Shown here piece after piece: positions 19,933 to 29,624 of a DNA stretch of 37,123 bases. Both the position numbers and the translations under genes were made by a program. Positions within the stretch are counted from its first letter, which is position 1, and each line of letters starts with the position of its first letter. Location: contig NZ_VYIK01000019.1 of NCBI RefSeq assembly GCF_008709575.1, positions 7,630 to 44,752 of the forward strand, in the 5' to 3' direction. The notes below the pieces were generated by a model. That model was not told the DNA's origin. It was given only the letters and a program-made list of their open reading frames with translations, and ran no database searches. Origin of the DNA: Mycobacterium sp. (GTDB lineage: Bacteria; Actinomycetota; Actinomycetes; Mycobacteriales; Mycobacteriaceae).

Positions 19933-20655
19933 ATGGCGGCACCAAATCTCTCCCAGCGACTGGCCGCGGAGACCATCGGCACTTTCTGGCTGGTGCTCGG
20001 AGGCTGCGGCAGCGCGGTTTTCGCCGCGAAGGCGCACTCTGGGCACTATCCGTTGGGTATCGGTTATCTCGGCGTGGCGCTGGCGTTCGGTCTAACGGTA
20101 CTGACCGGCGTGTATGCGTTCGGAGCGATCTCCGGCGGGCATTTCAACCCCGCTGTCACACTGGGTGCTGCATTGGCTCACCGTATGGAATGGAAGCTAC
20201 TGCCCGCGTACTGGATTGTTCAGGTGATCGGCGGCCTGCTCGCGGGGGTGGTGATCTACTACGTCGCGACCGGCAAGCCCGGTTTCACGGCGACCGGCAA
20301 CATGGCGGCCAATGGCTACGGTGACCATTCACCCGCCGGATATTCCTTGGGTGCGGTGATTGTCATCGAGGTCGTGTTGACCGCGATGTTCTTGTTTGTC
20401 ATCCTCGGGGCCACCGACGAGCGGGCACCGAAAGGCTTCGCCGGGGTGGCGATCGGATTCGCGCTCGCCCTGACCAACCTGGTGGCGATCCCGGTCTCCA
20501 ATGCGTCGATCAACCCGGCGCGCTCCACCGGTGTCGCATTCTTCAACGGCGCGGGTGCTCCCGGACAACTGTGGGTGTTTTGGCTGGCGCCGTTGATCGG
20601 CGGGGCGATCGCCGGCTTCGGCTATCCCTACTTGTTCGGCCGGGCGAGCGACTGA
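19933..20655 (+). CDS. aqpZ: aquaporin, AqpZ-like
   Basis: This 240-residue major intrinsic protein has six predicted helices and both NPA boxes (NPA 72-74 in GGHFNPAVT and NPA 194-196 in SINPARS). It would pass water, or small neutral solutes, across the cytoplasmic membrane. By alignment to E. coli AqpZ the selectivity filter positions are Phe52, Asn182, Ala191 and Arg197; AqpZ itself has Phe, His, Thr and Arg. The ATG at 19933 follows GGGTGG by 6 nt; an in-frame TTG at 19927 is less likely. I do not recall an equivalent at this site in H37Rv, where Rv3334 and Rv3333c lie. Its last 28 bp overlap nagA. Confidence 0.93.
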   Translation: MAAPNLSQRLAAETIGTFWLVLGGCGSAVFAAKAHSGHYPLGIGYLGVALAFGLTVLTGVYAFGAISGGHFNPAVTLGAALAHRMEWKLLPAYWIVQVIGGLLAGVVIYYVATGKPGFTATGNMAANGYGDHSPAGYSLGAVIVIEVVLTAMFLFVILGATDERAPKGFAGVAIGFALALTNLVAIPVSNASINPARSTGVAFFNGAGAPGQLWVFWLAPLIGGAIAGFGYPYLFGRASD

Positions 20656-21788
20656 TCGACCCATTCACCGTCGGCCATGACGGCGCTCACCGTCAGATCC
20701 GCATCCAGCACGACAAGATTGGCGCGCAGACCCCGACGCAAAGCCCCCACGTCGTCGAACCCGAGTACGGCGGCCGGTGTGGCCGACGTCATCTGCACCG
20801 CGGCCGCCAATCCGGTGTCGGGATCCGGCCCCCTGCCGGCCACGGAGCGAAACAGCCGGTCCATCGTGGCGGCGCTGCCGGCGATCGTCGAGGTTCCCCG
20901 CACCCTGGCCACGCCGCCGGCGACGTCGATGTCGACCGTTCCCAACCGGAACCTGCCGTCGCCGCGGCCGGCCGCCGCGGTGGCGTCGCTGACCAGCGCC
21001 ACCCGGGCAGGGCCGGCGAACTCGATCACCGCGTCCAGCATCGCCGGGTGGACGTGCACGCCGTCGGCGATCAGCTCGACGGTCACCCGCGGATCACGCA
21101 GCAGCGCGAGCGCGGGTCCGGGTTCGCGATGGTGCAACCCGGGCATCGCATTGAACAGGTGGGTGCCGACCGTCGCACCGAGCGCGATGGCGGACCGGGT
21201 CTGCTGAAAGTCGGCCTCAGTGTGACCAACGGCTACCACCACCCCCGCGTCGGTGCAACGTCGTATCGCGTCCCGGCTGCCGGGACGCTCCGGTGCCAGG
21301 GTCACCATCCGGATCGCGCCGTCGGCCGCGGCGAGCACGCGGTCGATTTCGGCGGGATCGGGGTCGCGTAACTGTTTCGGGTCGTGGGCTCCGCAACGGC
21401 GTGCGCTCAGCCACGGCCCCTCCAGATGGATCCCGGCAACCGTGCCGGCCCGGGTCGCCTCGGCCAGGACACGCACGGCGGCGAGCAGGTTCGCCGGCGA
21501 CGCGCTGACCAGACTGGCCACGGTCGTGGTGGTGCCGTGCCGGCGGTGGAAAGCGGCGGCGCGAACTATGGCGGCGGCATCGCCGTCGGTGTAGGAGTCT
21601 CCTCCGCCGCCGTGCACGTGCATGTCGACGAAGCCGGGAACCACGACAGCCTCGAGCAGCTCGCGGTCAGCCGGTCGCGGCGGTGTCCCAGGTCCGCAGC
21701 CCAGGATGCGCTCGCCCGCGGTGTGAACCCAGCCGGGCCGGTAGACCTGCCGGTCGGCGACAACGGCGCCGGCGGCGATCAGCGGCAT
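20628..21788 (-). CDS. nagA: N-acetylglucosamine-6-phosphate deacetylase
   Basis: This 386-residue amidohydrolase removes acetate from GlcNAc-6-phosphate, giving glucosamine-6-phosphate for cell-wall recycling or glycolysis. Visible metal and substrate motifs are VDMHVHGG (HxH), GIHLEGPWLS (Glu metal ligand), VGHTEAD and THLFNAMPGLHHREPG (His ligands), and the catalytic Asp in LVSDATAAAG. It corresponds to Rv3332. The ATG at 21788 fits the family N-terminus. It converges on the aquaporin gene with a 28-bp overlap. The sugar transporter sugI (Rv3331), which lies next to nagA in H37Rv, is missing. Confidence 0.95.
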   Translation of the reverse strand: MPLIAAGAVVADRQVYRPGWVHTAGERILGCGPGTPPRPADRELLEAVVVPGFVDMHVHGGGGDSYTDGDAAAIVRAAAFHRRHGTTTTVASLVSASPANLLAAVRVLAEATRAGTVAGIHLEGPWLSARRCGAHDPKQLRDPDPAEIDRVLAAADGAIRMVTLAPERPGSRDAIRRCTDAGVVVAVGHTEADFQQTRSAIALGATVGTHLFNAMPGLHHREPGPALALLRDPRVTVELIADGVHVHPAMLDAVIEFAGPARVALVSDATAAAGRGDGRFRLGTVDIDVAGGVARVRGTSTIAGSAATMDRLFRSVAGRGPDPDTGLAAAVQMTSATPAAVLGFDDVGALRRGLRANLVVLDADLTVSAVMADGEWVDQSLARPNK

Positions 21789-21874
21789 GGCCGGGGTGGT
21801 CCGGTGGCCGAGGCCTGACCCACCATGAGCGTGTGACGCTGGCTGGGCTTTCGGCTCATACCGCGCCCATGCTA

Positions 21875-21892
21875 GCGGCGAAGCCGGGCGCG
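21875..21892 (+). repeat. 18-bp intergenic repeat, copy 2
   Basis: This is an exact copy of GCGGCGAAGCCGGGCGCG at 8602-8619, in the same orientation. It sits in the 118-bp gap between dacB1 and nagA, where H37Rv carries sugI. Confidence 0.45.
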
Positions 21893-21906
21893 GCGGGTCG
21901 TCGGTG

Positions 21907-23124
21907 TCAGAATTCGCGCCGGGGTCGGCCGTTCAGCGACCGAGCGGCCAGCATCAGCCCGAAGACGATCAGGGTGCCGATGACCATCACCCCGACGCGG
22001 ACCGGCAGCACGTCGCCCGGTGACACCAGCGCGGCGGCCCGGGTGGCGTCGTCTCGTGTGTCGGGTTTGGCGGCCACCAGGGTCGGATCAGGTTCGACCA
22101 GGGTGCCCACCTGCGTCCCCGGGGCGGTGGCGAAGCCGTAGTCCAGCAGATGTGCGGCCTGCTGCCACGGCGGAATTGGTTGACGGGTGCCGTGCAGCAG
22201 CACCGCCATCAGCCGACGACCGTCCCGCGTGGCTGCCCCCACGAACGTCTGGCCGGCATCGTCGGTGTAGCCGGTCTTGCCGCCCAGCGCGCCCGGGTAG
22301 TGGTAGAGCAGCTGGTTGTCGTTTTCCAGCTCATAGCCGGGGTGACCGCCGTGTCCGGGGAAGGGGAAGGTGCGGGTCGCGACGATTTTCGCGAATGTCG
22401 GGTTCTGCCACGCGTAGCGGTAGAACAGGCCGATGTCGTAGGCCGACGTGCTCATGCCGGGTCCGTCGAGTCCTGACGGCGTGGCGACCCGGGTGTCGCG
22501 GCCACCGAGCTTGCCGGCCAGCGCGTTGATTTTCTCCATCGCGACCGGTACGCCACCCAGCTGCATGGCCAGCGCGTGGGCGGCGTCGTTGCCGGAATGC
22601 ATCAGCAGCCCGTGCAGGAGCTGGTTGACCGTATAGGTTCCGCCGGGCGCAACCCCGACCTTGGTGCCTTCGACCGCGGCGTCCTCGGCGGTGCCGTCGA
22701 CGATTTTGTTGAGATTGAGCTCGCCCAGCGAGACCATCGCGGTGAGGACCTTGATCACGCTGGCGGGGCGATGCCGCCCGTGCGGGTCGCGCGCGGCGAT
22801 GACGGCCCCGCTGTCCAGGTCGGCAACCAGCCAGGCCTGCGCGGAGACGTCGTCGGGGACCGGGGGAGTGTTGGGCGCGACGACGAGCCCACACCCGCTC
22901 AACGCGTCGCCACCGAGCGGTTTGGCGGGTACCGGAAGCGGAAGCGGCGGGTCACCGGCCTCCGGCACCTCCGAGGAGTCCACCGCGGGAGGGGTCGACA
23001 CCCGGAACGGGCAAGGGTTGGCCGCCGCGGGGTCGGGCTCGGCGCCCGCCACCGGAGGCCCGACCGCGGTGCAGAGCGCAACAACCGCCGTCGCCAGGCA
23101 CGATGCGAGACGTAAGGAAGCCAT
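21907..23124 (-). CDS. dacB1: D-alanyl-D-alanine carboxypeptidase
   Basis: The 405-residue protein is a low-molecular-weight penicillin-binding protein (peptidase S11) that trims the terminal D-Ala from peptidoglycan stem peptides. It has an N-terminal signal sequence ending near VAGAEP, then a Pro-rich stretch (about 45-95). The catalytic motifs are SVIK (Ser122, Lys125), SGN (177-179) and KTG (283-285). A C-terminal membrane helix at about 377-396 ([20 protein letters not shown]) followed by basic residues anchors it outside the membrane. It corresponds to Rv3330. It lies 118 bp upstream of nagA on the same strand, linking wall turnover to amino-sugar recycling. Confidence 0.95.
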   Translation of the reverse strand: MASLRLASCLATAVVALCTAVGPPVAGAEPDPAAANPCPFRVSTPPAVDSSEVPEAGDPPLPLPVPAKPLGGDALSGCGLVVAPNTPPVPDDVSAQAWLVADLDSGAVIAARDPHGRHRPASVIKVLTAMVSLGELNLNKIVDGTAEDAAVEGTKVGVAPGGTYTVNQLLHGLLMHSGNDAAHALAMQLGGVPVAMEKINALAGKLGGRDTRVATPSGLDGPGMSTSAYDIGLFYRYAWQNPTFAKIVATRTFPFPGHGGHPGYELENDNQLLYHYPGALGGKTGYTDDAGQTFVGAATRDGRRLMAVLLHGTRQPIPPWQQAAHLLDYGFATAPGTQVGTLVEPDPTLVAAKPDTRDDATRAAALVSPGDVLPVRVGVMVIGTLIVFGLMLAARSLNGRPRREF

Positions 23125-23195
23125 CGTCTGTGCACAGTAGGCGATCGGCGGCCCGATTACGAGGAGCCGCGCGGTGATAGATGGTGCAGAAGTGA

Positions 23196-24557
23196 TTATT
23201 GGGGTTCGGCGTCGATGAGCACGCCGCGCACGATCGATTCGATCTCGTCGAATTCGGCTTGACCGCTGATCAGCGGCGGCGCCAGCTGGATCGCCGGATC
23301 GCCGCGCTCGTCGATGCGGCAGTACAACCCCGCGTCGAACAATGCCCTGGACAGGGCCGGCAGCAGCCGGCGCCGTTCCTGCGCGGTGAAGGTTTGTCTA
23401 GTCGCCTGATCTTTGACCAGTTCGACCGAGTAGAAGTAGCCTTCGCCGCGGACGTCGCCGACGATCGGCAGGTCGTAGAGCCGTTCCAGCGTGGCGCGAA
23501 ACGCCGCAGCGTTGTGCTTGACTCGCGCGGTGAGCTGTTCGCGCTCGAAGACGTCGAGGTTGGCCAGTGCGACTGCCGCCGACATCGGGTGGCCGCCGAA
23601 GGTGTAGCCGTGCGGGAACATCGTCGTACCGTCGTTGAACGGCTCGAACAGCCTGTCGGTGGCGATCAAGGCGCCGATCGGCGAGTATCCCGACGTCAGC
23701 CCCTTGGCGCAGGTGATCATGTCGGGCAGATACCCGAAATCCTCGCAGGCGAACATCGACCCGATCCGGCCGAACGCGCAGATGACCTCGTCGGAGACCA
23801 GCAGCACGTCGTACTCGTCGCAGATCTGCCGGACCCGCTCGAAATAGCCCGGCGGTGGTGGAATGGATCCGCCGGCGTTCTGCACCGGTTCCAGGAACAC
23901 TGCGGCGACGGTGTTGGGACCCTCGAACTCGATCGCCTCGCCGATGCGGTCGGCGGCCCACCGGCCGAACGCCTTGGCGTCGGTGTCGAACGGCTCCGGC
24001 GCGCGGTAGACGTTGGTGTCGGGCACTTTCACCGCACCCGGCGTCAGCGGCTCGAACGGCGCCCGGTAGCCCGGAACCCCGGTCAGCGCCAGCGCACCAT
24101 GTGGGCTGCCGTGGTAGGCCACCGCCCGCGAAATCACCTTGTACTTGCCGGGTTTGCCGGTGAGCTTGAAGTACTGCTTGGCCAGCTTCCACGCGGTCTC
24201 GACGGCCTCGCCACCACCGGTGGTGAAAAACACCCGGTTCAGGTCACCCGGCGCGTAGTGCGCGATACGCTCGGCGAGCTCGATGGCGGGCGGGGTCGCA
24301 TAGGACCACAGCGGGAAATACGCCAGCCGGCGGGCCTGCTCGGCAGCCGCCTCGGCCAGCTCCTCGCGACCGTATCCGACCTGCACCACGAACAGCCCGG
24401 ACAGCCCGTCGAGGTAGCTTTTGCCGCGGTCGTCGACGATACGGACACCCTCGCCGCGGGTGATGACCGGCGGCGTGATGCCCGGGCCGTGGGCCGCGAA
24501 GTGGCCCCACAGGTGGCGGTCGGCGCTGGCGGACAGGTTAGCGGTCATCGTGTGCAT
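23196..24557 (-). CDS. class III (omega-type) PLP aminotransferase (Rv3329-like)
   Basis: This 453-residue member of the class III aminotransferases transfers an amino group from amines or omega-amino acids to a keto acid. Motifs are [67 protein letters not shown] (the Asp that contacts the PLP ring nitrogen) and [17 protein letters not shown] with the Schiff-base lysine. It corresponds to Rv3329. The ATG at 24557 follows AGGAG by 5 nt; ATG 24548 is possible, and 24575 is less so. The substrate cannot be deduced. The amine/pyruvate type is more likely than ornithine aminotransferase. Confidence 0.93.
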   Translation of the reverse strand: MHTMTANLSASADRHLWGHFAAHGPGITPPVITRGEGVRIVDDRGKSYLDGLSGLFVVQVGYGREELAEAAAEQARRLAYFPLWSYATPPAIELAERIAHYAPGDLNRVFFTTGGGEAVETAWKLAKQYFKLTGKPGKYKVISRAVAYHGSPHGALALTGVPGYRAPFEPLTPGAVKVPDTNVYRAPEPFDTDAKAFGRWAADRIGEAIEFEGPNTVAAVFLEPVQNAGGSIPPPPGYFERVRQICDEYDVLLVSDEVICAFGRIGSMFACEDFGYLPDMITCAKGLTSGYSPIGALIATDRLFEPFNDGTTMFPHGYTFGGHPMSAAVALANLDVFEREQLTARVKHNAAAFRATLERLYDLPIVGDVRGEGYFYSVELVKDQATRQTFTAQERRRLLPALSRALFDAGLYCRIDERGDPAIQLAPPLISGQAEFDEIESIVRGVLIDAEPQ

Positions 24558-24575
24558 TCCTACTCCTCGAACCAT

Positions 24576-25057
24576 GTCCTCGACACAGCAAGTCGGCGAA
24601 TTCGAGGCGGTATGTCATGTCGGAAGCCCGACCGGTATTGAGATTGCATCCAGGGCTGCGCATTTCGCAGATTCACGACCCTAGACGCAATTTCAACGTC
24701 GCTGCGGTGTGATCCAGACTTTGATAGCGATAGCCGGGTTGCCTCGCGGATCCGACCGAATGGACGGTGCGGCATCGAAATCGATGCCGTGCTTGGCCAG
24801 GTTGCCGCGCTGCAGAAATCATCCCGTAGTGACCCCAATTTTCCACGGATTTGCGTCGGCCGCCAGCGGACTCACGACAGCGAATGCGGGTAAATCACCG
24901 ACTTGCCAGCAACGATGAGGTCGGTCTGTCGTTTCGGCCTGAAGTCAGCGGCAAGAGTACGACCGGGGCGTTAGACAAGTGAGATCACCAGCACGGGATG
25001 GGTCGCAGCACGTCTGACGCGCTTTACTCCGGGGCAGGCGACGGGTATACAAAGGCC
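24576..25057. other. gene-free, lower-GC gap
   Basis: About 480 bp without a convincing gene and visibly poorer in G+C than its neighbours. Two short frames look protein-like at their ends only: a minus-strand tail ending DPRGNPAIAIKVWITPQRR at about 24694, and a plus-strand tail ending RPEVSGKSTTGALDK at 24982. Neither has a credible start, so they may be remnants of lost genes. In H37Rv this place holds sigJ and an IS/PPE-rich block (Rv3328c-Rv3320c). Promoters for both flanking genes must be here too. Confidence 0.4.
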
Positions 25058-25637
25058 ATGAGGCGGCCCATGAGGCGGGCGTTGGCCACTCTGGCGCTGA
25101 TGTGTCTGGCCGGGTGCGGCGGTGCCCCGGCGAACCCGGACCGCCAACCGGCGTCGGCACCCGGCACGGCGAGCCCATCGCCGTCGCCCGCCGCGCCGGC
25201 GAAGTTCAGTGTGACCAGCCCGGCATTTGCCGACAACACGCCGATCCCGGTGGAGTACTCCTGCAAGGGCCGCAACGTGCCGCCGACACTGCGCTGGGCG
25301 AACGTCCCGCCCGGCACCGAGTCGCTGGCCCTGGTCGTCGACGACCCCGACGCGGTCAGCGGGCTCTATGTGCACTGGGTGGTCACCGATATCCCTCCGG
25401 CAACCACCGAAATCGTCGGCGGTGCGCTGCCGGCGGGCGCGGTCGTCGGGCGCAACTCCGGTGGCCAAACGCAGTACATGGGGCCATGCCCGCCGGCCGG
25501 CACCGGGGTGCACCATTACCGCTTCCAGCTGTACGCGCTGCGCGAGCCGCTGAACCTAGCGCCGACGACCCCTGCAGCCCAGGCGGCCCAGACGATCGCG
25601 AACGCGGCCGCCGACACGGCCGTCACGGTCGGGCTTT

Positions 25638-25648
<11 letters not shown>
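25058..25648 (+). CDS. PEBP-family (YbhB/YbcL) lipoprotein
   Basis: The 196-residue product has a short basic N-terminus and hydrophobic stretch ending in a lipobox (LAGC, Cys near residue 20), a Ser/Pro/Ala-rich linker, and a phosphatidylethanolamine-binding / Raf-kinase-inhibitor-like domain. Family motifs are IPVEYSCKGRNVPPTLRW, ALVVDDPDAVSGLYVHWVV, YMGPCPPAGTGVHHYRFQLYAL. It would be tethered to the outer face of the membrane. The ligand is unknown; H37Rv has related lipoproteins elsewhere (Rv1910c). I chose ATG 25058 (AAAGG just upstream); 25070 is an alternative. The final 11 bp overlap convergent sdhB. Confidence 0.88.
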
Positions 25649-26455
<807 letters not shown>

Positions 26456-26456
<1 letters not shown>

Positions 26457-28216
26457 CAGTACGTCCGTTCGGCGGGTGTGTAGCGGGTCTGCACCACGGG
26501 TTTGAAGTCCAGCGCGATGTCGCTGAGCAGGTCGGTGCCTTGCTTGTAGGCCATGGTGTGGCGCAGGTAGTTGGTGTCGTCACGGTTCGGGTAGTCCTCA
26601 CGGGCGTGCCCGCCGCGGGATTCTCTGCGGTTCGAGGCGCTTGCCACGCTGACTTCGGCCAGCTCGAGAAGAAAACCCAGCTCGATCGCTTCCAGTACAT
26701 CGCTGTTGAAGCGCTGACCCTTGTCGTGGACCGTGATGTGGGAATAGCGCGCTTTTAACGTGTGGATGTCGTCGAGCGCCTGTTTCAAAGTCTCTTCGGT
26801 GCGGAAGACCGCCGCATTGTCGTCCATCGTCTGCTGCAACGCGCCGCGGATATCGGCGACGCGCTCAGTGCCGCGCCCGGACACAATGTCGGCTACCCGG
26901 CCGACCACCGTCGCCGCCGGATCCGGCGGCATCTCGACGAAGTCATGCGCGAGAGCGTAATCGGTTGCGGCGATTCCGGCGCGACGCCCGAATACGGTGA
27001 TATCCAACAACGAATTGGTTCCCAGGCGATTTGCGCCGTGCACCGAGACACAGGCGCACTCGCCTGCTGCGTACAACCCGGGCACCGTTGCGGTATTGTC
27101 GCGCAACACCTGCCCGGTGACCGTCGTCGGGATTCCGCCCATCACGTAGTGACAGGTCGGGTAGACCGGTACCGGCTCGGTGAGCGGGTCCACCCCCCGG
27201 TAGATGCGGGCGAACTCGGTGACGGCGGGCAGCTTGGCCGCGAGCACGTCGGCGCCGAGGTGGCGCATGTCAAGGTAGAGGTAATCCTTGTCGGGTCCGG
27301 CGCCGCGACCCGCCAGCACCTCGCGAACCATCGAGCGGGCGACGATGTCGCACGGGGCCAGGTCGACGAGCTTCGGCGCGTAGCGCTGCATGAACCGCTC
27401 GCCCGCGCCGTTAAGCAGCCGGCCACCCGCACTGCGCACGGCCTCGGAGATCACGATGCCCAGCCCGGCCAGGCCCGTCGGGTGGAACTGATGAAACTCC
27501 ATGTCTTCCAACGGAAGCCCTTTACCGAACACGACGGCCATCCCGTCGCCGGTCAGAGTGTGCGCGTTGGAGGTGGTCTGGTACATCCGGCCCGAGCCGC
27601 CGGTGGCGACGACGACCGCCTTGGCGCCGAAGACGTGGATGGCGCCGGTGGCCAGCTCGTAGGCGATCACTCCGCTGGTGACCGGACCGTCGGAGGTTTC
27701 GGTGAGCACGAGATCGAGAACGTAGAACTCGTCGAAGAACTGCACGTCGTGGCGGATGCAGTTCTGATACAGCGTCGCCAGGATCAGCTGGCCGGTGCGG
27801 TCGGCGGCGTAACAGGATCGGTGCACGGGGGCTTTACCGTGGTCGCGGGTGTGCCCGCCGAAGCGGCGCTGGTCGATGCGGCCATCCGGGGTGCGGTCGA
27901 ACGGCATCCCCATCTTCTCCAGGTCGAGCACCGCGTCGACGGCTTCCCGGCACATGATCTCCACCGCGTCCTGGTCGGCCAGATAATCGCCGCCCCTGAC
28001 GGTGTCGAAGGCGTGCCACTCCCAGTTGTCGTCCTCGACGGTGGCCAGCGCCGCGGACATGCCGCCCTGGGCGGCACCGGTATGGCTGCGGGTCGGATGC
28101 AGCTTGGTCAGCACCGCGGTGCTGACCCGCGGCGCAGCTTCGGCAGCGGCCCGCAGTCCCGCGCCGCCGGCGCCGACGATCACCACGTCGTAGCGGTGCT
28201 GGTTGATCAGGGTCAT
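26456..28216 (-). CDS. sdhA: succinate dehydrogenase flavoprotein subunit
   Basis: This 586-residue subunit oxidises succinate to fumarate with covalently bound FAD. The dinucleotide fold VVIVGAGGAG is at 11-20, and the FAD-linked histidine is His45 in PTRSHTGAAQGG. EFHQFHPTGLAG, GECACVSVHGANRLGTNSLLD and the C-terminal ESRGGHAREDYPNRDD are catalytic or capping segments. The start at 28216 gives MTLINQHRYDVVIVG, as in Rv3318; the frame runs open another 142 codons through sdhD and sdhC without similarity. It overlaps sdhD by 4 bp and sdhB by 1 bp. Confidence 0.98.
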
Positions 28217-28614
28217 GACGAGATGTTGGGGTTGAAGGTCACCAACACATAAGTCCCCAGCACCAGCGTGACCACCATCGACAGCGCCAGCAGCGTGTTG
28301 AGCCAAAAGCGGGTCGAATCCTTGCGGGTGTAGTCGTCGATGATCGTGCGCAGACCGTTGCCGCCGTGCAACTGGGCCAGCCACAGCAACAACAGATCCC
28401 AGACCCGCCAAAACGGCGAATGCCACCGCTGCGCCACGTAGTTGAAGTCGATGCGGTAGACCCCGTCGTCCCACATCAAGCCGATGAACAAATGCCCGAG
28501 AGCCAAGAACACCAGCACGACCCCGGAACATCGCATGAACAACCAGGCGTACTTCTCGAATTGCCGCCCGGGCCGGCGCCGCGGTGGGCACAGCGCAAGG
28601 TCGGGCGCGCTCAC
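28213..28614 (-). CDS. sdhD: succinate dehydrogenase membrane anchor subunit D
   Basis: This 133-residue hydrophobic subunit helps bind quinone and heme in complex II. FEKYAWLFMRCSGVVLVFLALGHLFIG begins the first helix, and the strongly conserved FNYVAQRWHSPFWRVWDLLLLWLAQLHGGNG leads into the second; a third helix lies near the C-terminus. The GTG at 28614 is used because it gives MSAPDLALC, comparable with Rv3317, and overlaps the sdhC stop as GTGA. The frame is open further upstream but not protein-like. Confidence 0.93.
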   Translation of the reverse strand: MSAPDLALCPPRRRPGRQFEKYAWLFMRCSGVVLVFLALGHLFIGLMWDDGVYRIDFNYVAQRWHSPFWRVWDLLLLWLAQLHGGNGLRTIIDDYTRKDSTRFWLNTLLALSMVVTLVLGTYVLVTFNPNISS

Positions 28615-29048
28615 CCGAACCACCCGGCCAGGTGGATGGCAAGCACCACGGTCGCCGGAACCGTGACCACCAGCCAGGCGGCGGCGACCGTCGCCAACAT
28701 CACTCGCTGGTAGCGGGGACCCTGCGCCCAGAAGTCGATCAAGATGACCCGGACGCCATTGAGCGCGTGATAGAGCACCGCGGCCACCAGGCCCAGCTCC
28801 ATCAGTCCGACGATCGGTGTCTGGTAGATCGCGACGACCTCGTCGTAGGCTTGCGGACTCACCCGGACCAACGCGGTGTCCAGCACGTGGACGAACAGGA
28901 AGAAGAAGATCGCCGTACCGGTGATGCGGTGCAGCACCCACGACCACATGCCCGGATCACCGCGATAGACGCTCCGGCGCGGCGGCCGCGAGTGCGACGG
29001 CTCCTCCCGCGGGACCGGGGCTGTCGGATCCGCGGATGTCGCCGTCAT
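28611..29048 (-). CDS. sdhC: succinate dehydrogenase cytochrome b556 subunit C
   Basis: The first gene of sdhCDAB encodes a 145-residue membrane subunit. After a 30-residue polar start, MWSWVLHRITGTAIFFFLFVHVLDTAL shows the SdhC signature (HRxTG) and a candidate heme-binding histidine. Further helices cover LMELGLVAAVLYHALNGVRVILID and VMLATVAAAWLVVTVPATVVLA. It corresponds to Rv3316, whose annotated form is shorter at the N-terminus. A strong GGGAGG ribosome binding site precedes the ATG. Confidence 0.93.
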   Translation of the reverse strand: MTATSADPTAPVPREEPSHSRPPRRSVYRGDPGMWSWVLHRITGTAIFFFLFVHVLDTALVRVSPQAYDEVVAIYQTPIVGLMELGLVAAVLYHALNGVRVILIDFWAQGPRYQRVMLATVAAAWLVVTVPATVVLAIHLAGWFG

Positions 29049-29066
29049 CGGTGCCTCCCGCGATCA

Positions 29067-29084
29067 TGACGAAACATCTCGTCA
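29067..29084 (-). promoter_or_regulatory. palindrome at the predicted sdhC transcription start
   Basis: TGACGA-N6-TCGTCA is a perfect inverted repeat 18 bp upstream of the sdhC start codon. A TAGAGT -10-like element (29087-29092, minus strand) would place the transcription start inside it. It may be an operator, or a hairpin at the 5' end of the message just before the GGGAGG ribosome binding site. Confidence 0.45.
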
Positions 29085-29222
29085 GGACTCTAAACCCATT
29101 TCTCGCGGGGCATGAAGCGTGACGCAGCCGCCGGCTCCTGCCACAATGACGGCGGCTGGGTGAGTCGACCGACACCGAACGGGGCCTGCGAATACCGTGC
29201 ACACACATTTGACAGTGCGGCC

Positions 29223-29624
29223 ATGACCGCTGCAATCGACTGGAATCGCCTGCGGAACAAGGCAACCCAAGCGGCGCGGCACGCCTACGCGCCGTATTCG
29301 CGGCTGCGCGTCGGCGCGGCGGCGGTGGTCGACGACCACCGCCTGGTCACCGGCTGCAATGTGGAAAATGTCTCCTATGGTCTAAGCCTGTGCGCAGAGT
29401 GCGCGGTGGTGTGCGCCCTGCATTCGAGTGGTGGCGGCCGACTGCTGGCGCTGGCCTGTGTCGACGCCGACGGCGTGGTGCTGATGCCCTGCGGGCGCTG
29501 CCGGCAGGTGCTGTGGGAGCACGGCGGGCCCGACCTGCTGATCGACCATCCCGACGGGCCGCGCCGGCTCGGCGAGTTGTTGCCCGACGCCTTCGGTGCC
29601 GACGACGTGCCCCGACGCCGGTGA
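29223..29624 (+). CDS. cdd: cytidine deaminase
   Basis: This 133-residue zinc enzyme deaminates cytidine and deoxycytidine to uridine and deoxyuridine. YAPYSRLRVGAAAV and GCNVENVSYGLSLCAECAV provide substrate contacts, the catalytic Glu and the first zinc cysteine; PCGRCRQ provides the other two zinc cysteines. This Cys3 arrangement is typical of the small tetrameric type. ATG 29223 gives MTAAIDWNRLRNKA, comparable with Rv3315c; the longer frame from 29112 is not protein-like. The stop overlaps deoA (GTGA). It is divergent from sdhC across 174 bp. Confidence 0.96.
   Translation: MTAAIDWNRLRNKATQAARHAYAPYSRLRVGAAAVVDDHRLVTGCNVENVSYGLSLCAECAVVCALHSSGGGRLLALACVDADGVVLMPCGRCRQVLWEHGGPDLLIDHPDGPRRLGELLPDAFGADDVPRRR

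Noticed and set aside
24560..24838. 92-codon minus-strand frame upstream of the aminotransferase
   Set aside because: It has no recognisable domain, overlaps the aminotransferase ribosome binding site and its composition is unlike the neighbours; kept only as part of a possible remnant region.
28217..28642. N-terminal extension of the sdhA reading frame up to 28642
   Set aside because: The sequence before MTLINQHRYDVV is not protein-like, overlaps sdhD and sdhC, and relatives start at the position chosen.
29205..29216. TTGACA-like sequence just before cdd as a -35 box
   Set aside because: It is only about 12 bp from the start codon, which leaves no room for a -10 element and transcription start.
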